DNA of 8,501 nt, taken from Acidobacteria bacterium AH-259-L09. Lineage in GTDB: Bacteria; Acidobacteriota; UBA6911; RPQK01. Each line of letters opens with the position of its first letter. Within the stretch, counting starts at the first letter, position 1. Made by a program: the position numbers and the translations under genes. Under the pieces are notes generated by a model that saw only the letters and a list, made by a program, of their open reading frames with translations, did not search any database and was not told the DNA's origin. Below, piece after piece: positions 5,580-8,501 of the stretch. The stretch lies in the NCBI GenBank assembly GCA_027717875.1, contig JALLOL010000099.1, forward strand, positions 1 to 8,501, given 5' to 3'.

Positions 5580-6587
5580 ATGAGCGATCCTACCCCTGAG
5601 CGAATCATGCAACTCGGTCTTGGGTTTTGGGGTTCGAAGACTCTGCTCAGTGCTATTGAGCTGGGAGTGTTCACGGAACTCGCCAATGAGCCTCTAGATG
5701 CTGATGCGCTTACCGAGCGACTTCAACTCCATCCGCGTAGCGCTCGGGATTTTTTCGATGCCCTTGTGGCCCTAGGAATGTTGAAGCGCAGTAACGGTCA
5801 GTATTCAAACACTCCCGACACAGATCTATTTCTGGATCGAAACAAGCGTTCCTACATCGGAGGCATGCTGGAGATGGCCAACACGCGGCTGTATCGATTC
5901 TGGGGCTCACTGACAGAGGGGTTGCGCACTGGTAAACCTCAGAATGAAGCCAAGGAGGGAGGGAGTCTGTTCGAGGCCATCTATGGCGACCCGACCAGTC
6001 TTGAAGAGTTTCTGAAAGCGATGACGGGACTGAGCATGGGCGCCAGTAAGGCCATTGCGGAGAAATTTCCTTGGAGCGATTACAAGACGTTCATTGATAT
6101 TGGCACCGCTCAGGGAGGATTACCTGTTCAAGTAGCGCTAGCACACGAACACATCAGAGGGGGTGGATCTGACTTGGAAGTTGTCGAGCCGATCTTTAAG
6201 GAATACATCAATTCGTTCGGGCTCGGTGAACGGTTACGGTTCTATCCAGGAGACTTCTTCAAGGACCCCTTGCCTGAGGCGGATGTTCTGTCTATGGGGC
6301 ATATCCTTCACGACTGGAACCTCGAAGAGAAGCACTTGTTGATAAGCAAGGCGTATGAGGCACTGCCGGAGGGTGGAGTACTGATTATCTGGGAGTCTTT
6401 GATCGACGACGATCGAAGCGAGAACACCTTTGGACTTTTGATGAGCTTGAACATGTTGATCGAGACAGCAGGAGGATTTGACTATACGGGTGCCGACTGT
6501 TGTTCGTGGTTACGGGAGGAGGGTTTCCGTGAAACGCGTGTTGAGTATCTGGCTGGGCCGGACTCGATGGTCATTGGAATCAAGTAG
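5580..6587 (+). CDS. SAM-dependent O-methyltransferase, family 2 (acetylserotonin/COMT type)
   Basis: The 335-residue cytosolic enzyme probably transfers a methyl group from SAM to a hydroxyl on a small aromatic or polyketide-like substrate; the substrate cannot be read from sequence. Residues 5-80 are the winged-helix dimerisation domain ([20 protein letters not shown], then [19 protein letters not shown]). The Rossmann domain has motif I at 171-180, [10 protein letters not shown], where the family usually reads DVGGGxG. The acidic VEPIF follows at 202-206, GDFF at 224-227, and the HDW motif at 244-246, whose His is the catalytic base in the COMT family, with [16 protein letters not shown] completing the core. 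It ends at VIGIK, the normal family end. A GTG at 5526 in frame would add 18 residues; I prefer the ATG at 5580, preceded by AGAGGT and beginning at the family start. The TAG stop is followed by 19 further in-frame codons before the next stop, ending in the repeat. Confidence 0.93.
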   Translation: MSDPTPERIMQLGLGFWGSKTLLSAIELGVFTELANEPLDADALTERLQLHPRSARDFFDALVALGMLKRSNGQYSNTPDTDLFLDRNKRSYIGGMLEMANTRLYRFWGSLTEGLRTGKPQNEAKEGGSLFEAIYGDPTSLEEFLKAMTGLSMGASKAIAEKFPWSDYKTFIDIGTAQGGLPVQVALAHEHIRGGGSDLEVVEPIFKEYINSFGLGERLRFYPGDFFKDPLPEADVLSMGHILHDWNLEEKHLLISKAYEALPEGGVLIIWESLIDDDRSENTFGLLMSLNMLIETAGGFDYTGADCCSWLREEGFRETRVEYLAGPDSMVIGIK

Positions 6588-6617
6588 TCCGAGGTACAAA
6601 GTAAAAGGTTTGAAGAA

Positions 6618-6706
6618 CTCAAGCGGCTGGTGCCGACGGGGGAGTGATTTCACCTTCTGTATGTTGGGTGAGAATGCACCCATGTATCTTTTGCACTTCT
6701 TATTAT
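6618..6706 (+). repeat. Dispersed repeat, copy 2 (downstream of the O-methyltransferase)
   Basis: Starts 30 bp after the TAG of the O-methyltransferase and matches copy 1 from CTCAAGCGGCTGGTGCC onward. Relative to copy 1 it has three extra Gs at 6640-6642 and probably one further base near 6675. Many of the later differences are transitions. It also reads LKRLVPTGE-stop in the frame of the upstream gene and contains a hairpin (TTTCACC with GGTGAGA). Its 3' limit is uncertain because the end is AT-rich. Confidence 0.75.
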
Positions 6707-6816
6707 AAAAAAGAGGCGAAGGTGATCCGAGTTGAGAGTCAGCGCCCAGCCTTCCCCCTTTTGGCGGGCAGAATCGTCCCATATCGTTTACAGTAGACCA
6801 ACTTGTAGAATCTCAC

Positions 6817-6823
6817 AAAGGAG
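6817..6823 (+). promoter_or_regulatory. Shine-Dalgarno of the MaoC gene
   Basis: AAAGGAG with six bases (TTTCGT) to the ATG at 6830. It fixes the start, which also gives the family-typical N-terminus. Confidence 0.75.
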
Positions 6824-6829
6824 TTTCGT

Positions 6830-7237
6830 ATGGATCTATTTGTTGGGAAGAAAGCCAGCCGGACCATTGCTCTTACTCCTGACCATGTCAAAACGTTTGC
6901 TGCTCTAACGGGAGACCATAACCCACTACATTTTGATGAATCTTTTGCTGCCAAGACAAAGTTCAAACGTTTAGTCGTTCAGGGTGGTTTAACAACCGGA
7001 CTTTTACATGCACTCGTCGCTATGGACATGCCGGGTCCTGGTACGGTTTTTTTGAGCCAAAATTGGAAGTTTACCGCTCCGGTCTTCATTGGAGACACTA
7101 TTACCGCCGAAGCGGAGATTCTCAGTATTCATAAAACAAAGCCAGCTACCCAACTGAAGATCAAAGTGTCTCGGCAAACCGAGGAAACTGTTCTCGAAGG
7201 TGAGGCTTGGTGTTACACATTCTCACCTGACGTCTAA
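6830..7237 (+). CDS. MaoC-family (R)-specific enoyl-CoA hydratase
   Basis: The 135-residue hot-dog-fold enzyme is likely to hydrate trans-2-enoyl-CoA to (R)-3-hydroxyacyl-CoA, as PhaJ does. The catalytic segment is FAALTGDHNPLHFDESFA (23-40): Asp29 and His34 have the five-residue separation of the hydratase-2 motif, with Asn31 between. GLTTGLLHALV (53-63) fits the hot-dog helix region, and the strand FTAPVFIGDTITAEAEI (81-97) is typical. The length is that of single-domain MaoC/PhaJ proteins. Its stop overlaps the start of the MFS gene, so the two should be cotranscribed and translationally coupled. A role in providing hydroxyacyl-CoA for polyester or fatty-acid metabolism is possible, but no polyester synthase or beta-oxidation gene is in view. 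An acyl hydratase for a dedicated acid imported by the transporter is the alternative. GC appears lower than in the TPR gene. Confidence 0.92.
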   Translation: MDLFVGKKASRTIALTPDHVKTFAALTGDHNPLHFDESFAAKTKFKRLVVQGGLTTGLLHALVAMDMPGPGTVFLSQNWKFTAPVFIGDTITAEAEILSIHKTKPATQLKIKVSRQTEETVLEGEAWCYTFSPDV

Positions 7238-8433
7238 TGGGGGAGTTATCTCGGACAGCGAATTGGTCATTGGCCGTTGTCTCGACTGCGGTCCTTTTGG
7301 TTTCCTCAACATGGTTTTCGGGAACTGCGATAACACCCCATTTGATCCAGTCTTGGCAGCTCACTCCAGGCGAGGGCGCATGGCTTACTATCTCAGTTCA
7401 GCTGGGATTCATATGCGGTACTTTCCTGTACGCATTTCTCAACTTGGCTGACATCTTTAACGCTCGCTGGGTTTTCTTCGTATCAGCTTTATTGGGCGCG
7501 GCTTTTAACGCCGCCTTTGCTTTTCTGGCGCAAAATATAGGAATGGCACTGGCTTTTCGTGCTTTAACTGGTATAACCCTCGCTGGGATTTATCCAGTTG
7601 GAATGAAATTGGTCGTGTCTTGGTTTCGGTCAGGACTTGGATGGAGACTTGGTGTCATGGTAGGTGCACTGACAATGGGCACTGCTTTTCCTTATTTAAT
7701 GCAGGTGATAGGTTCCGAGTTCGACTGGAGGAATCTAACAGGAGCAGCATCGGTTTTGGCAATTGCTGGAGGTTGCCTCGTACTGATTGCTCTTTCGGAC
7801 GGTCCGTATCTCAAGGCTCGGGCTGAGTTTGATCCAAGCATGTTGTGGAGGGTCTTTGAGCATCTTCCCTTTCGCAGAACTGCGTTTGGATATTTTGGCC
7901 ATATGTGGGAACTCTATGCCTTCTGGTCGATGGTGATTTTCTATTTAGGTGCTCGTTTTCAAAGTAACAATCCATCCCAAAATGCATGGCTTTCGTTTCT
8001 CGTATTCCTGACCATTGGTATTGGCTCAATGGGATGCATTCTCGGCGGCTGGGTTTCACAGTGGATTGGGGAAAGGGAAGTAGCCAGATTCTCGCTATTA
8101 GTGAGTGGCCTCTTGTGTTTAACCTCGGGAGTAATCTACGAACTGGACTTGTGGCTGATAACTATGTTGTTACTCCTTTGGGGATTCTTCGTGGTCTCTG
8201 ACTCACCTCAATTCTCAGCCTTGGCTACAAGATATTGTCCTCCTGAGTTCACCGGAACGGCTTTGACTGTTCAGAACGGTATCGGATTTGCCATCACTGT
8301 AATTTCCATTCAGGTTACTCCTTGGATGGCAAACATCACAGGCTGGCAATGGGCTTTCACGTTTTTGGCTATAGGACCACTGTTTGGTCTATACTTTGTC
8401 AATCAATTGCCCCAGTCCAAAACTGCCCATTAA
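7237..8433 (+). CDS. Major facilitator superfamily transporter
   Basis: A 398-residue integral inner-membrane protein with about 12 hydrophobic segments in two halves. Examples are residues 9-29, 49-70, 78-97, 102-124, 136-156, 167-187, 218-238, 251-271, 283-300, 305-320, 344-362 and 370-388. RALTGITLAGIYPVGMKLV (108-126) carries the Arg and Gly-rich TM4 pattern of MFS permeases. The cytoplasmic loop at about 190-213 links the halves. GYFGHMWELYAFWS (218-231) and SDSPQFSALATRYCPPEFTGTALTVQN (321-347) are distinctive and recur in an uncharacterised MFS group; the substrate is unknown. The ATG shares its A with the TAA of the MaoC gene (TAATG), so translation is probably by termination-reinitiation; no separate Shine-Dalgarno is obvious. 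Pairing with a MaoC hydratase suggests uptake or efflux of an organic acid (inference). Length and topology look complete. Confidence 0.92.
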   Translation: MGELSRTANWSLAVVSTAVLLVSSTWFSGTAITPHLIQSWQLTPGEGAWLTISVQLGFICGTFLYAFLNLADIFNARWVFFVSALLGAAFNAAFAFLAQNIGMALAFRALTGITLAGIYPVGMKLVVSWFRSGLGWRLGVMVGALTMGTAFPYLMQVIGSEFDWRNLTGAASVLAIAGGCLVLIALSDGPYLKARAEFDPSMLWRVFEHLPFRRTAFGYFGHMWELYAFWSMVIFYLGARFQSNNPSQNAWLSFLVFLTIGIGSMGCILGGWVSQWIGEREVARFSLLVSGLLCLTSGVIYELDLWLITMLLLLWGFFVVSDSPQFSALATRYCPPEFTGTALTVQNGIGFAITVISIQVTPWMANITGWQWAFTFLAIGPLFGLYFVNQLPQSKTAH

Positions 8434-8501
8434 AATCCAAGAGTTTCTCCTTCCAAGACCTAAGGCGGATAAATTTGGAGTTCTGAGTGGTAGGTAGAAT
8501 G
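8434..8501. other. Non-coding end of window, possible degenerate third repeat copy
   Basis: 68 bp after the MFS stop without a gene or terminator. GTGGTAGGTA at 8488-8497 equals part of repeat copy 1 (4278-4287), with GGAGT nearby (8480-8484). The match is short and the window ends here. Confidence 0.25.

Larger units (their letters stand above)
6588..6829. other. Intergenic spacer with repeat copy 2, before the maoC-MFS pair
   Basis: 242 bp. It holds repeat copy 2 (6618-6706), then an AT-rich run and a short open stretch (6722-6796) without a convincing start. An 11-bp match to the kinase-like frame (TTGAGAGTCAG at 6732-6742 and 4695-4705) lies here. No hexamer pair with correct spacing was found for the downstream pair, though TAGAAT at 6806-6811 could be a -10. 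Confidence 0.45.

Noticed and set aside
6618..6657. TGGTGCCGACGGGGGAG read in reverse looks like a tRNA 3' end with CCA
   Set aside because: The T-stem does not pair and no anticodon arm follows, and copy 1 at 4237 changes the supposed stem.
6478..6708. A 76-residue ORF overlapping the end of the O-methyltransferase
   Set aside because: Shadow frame; its resemblance to the 4154 ORF is explained by the nucleotide repeat.

Overview
The window looks like chromosomal DNA from an uncultured, moderately GC-rich bacterium with a loosely packed genome. It carries one universal housekeeping gene (dtd), several accessory enzymes, 240-280 bp spacers, a decayed insertion sequence and at least two gene fragments. 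One fragment resembles the extreme N-terminus of a Pkn-type serine/threonine kinase, and the TPR gene belongs to a lineage-expanded secreted TPR type. Both suit Acidobacteriota-like or other large-genome soil or marine phyla, but no marker here fixes the taxon. All recognised genes and gene fragments lie on the + strand.

Layout: (1) 134-586 encodes D-aminoacyl-tRNA deacylase. (2) 654-1406 is an IS903-like (IS5 family) remnant with 15/18-matching terminal inverted repeats; its transposase has an apparent in-frame internal deletion that removes the middle of the DDE core. (3) 1493-3262 encodes a secreted, histidine-rich TPR protein with a strong Shine-Dalgarno and a perfect -35 hexamer just outside the IS end. 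(4) 3511-4236 encodes a stand-alone diiron ODP-type metallo-beta-lactamase-fold protein. (5) 4237-4320 is the first copy of a dispersed repeat, followed by the C-terminal stump of an MddA/isoprenylcysteine-methyltransferase-like membrane enzyme (4307-4492). (6) 4667-4750 is a kinase N-terminus fossil ending 18 bp before 4769-5506, a conserved-looking 245-residue protein of unknown function. (7) 5580-6587 encodes a family 2 SAM-dependent O-methyltransferase. (8) 6618-6706 is the second copy of the repeat. (9) 6830-7237 and 7237-8433 form a translationally coupled pair (TAATG overlap): a MaoC-type (R)-hydratase and an MFS transporter. The last 68 bp hold no gene.

The genes do not make up one recognisable pathway. 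Only MaoC-MFS is a clear operon. The diiron protein and the 245-residue protein share an identical 16-nt leader around the ribosome binding site, and the diiron and O-methyltransferase genes share the downstream repeat, so these three may be linked in history or regulation. The most unusual signal is that the repeat begins with the codons for LKRLVPT(G)E-stop in frame with, and downstream of, the UAG stop of both genes. The two copies differ there only by a synonymous change and a whole-codon indel.
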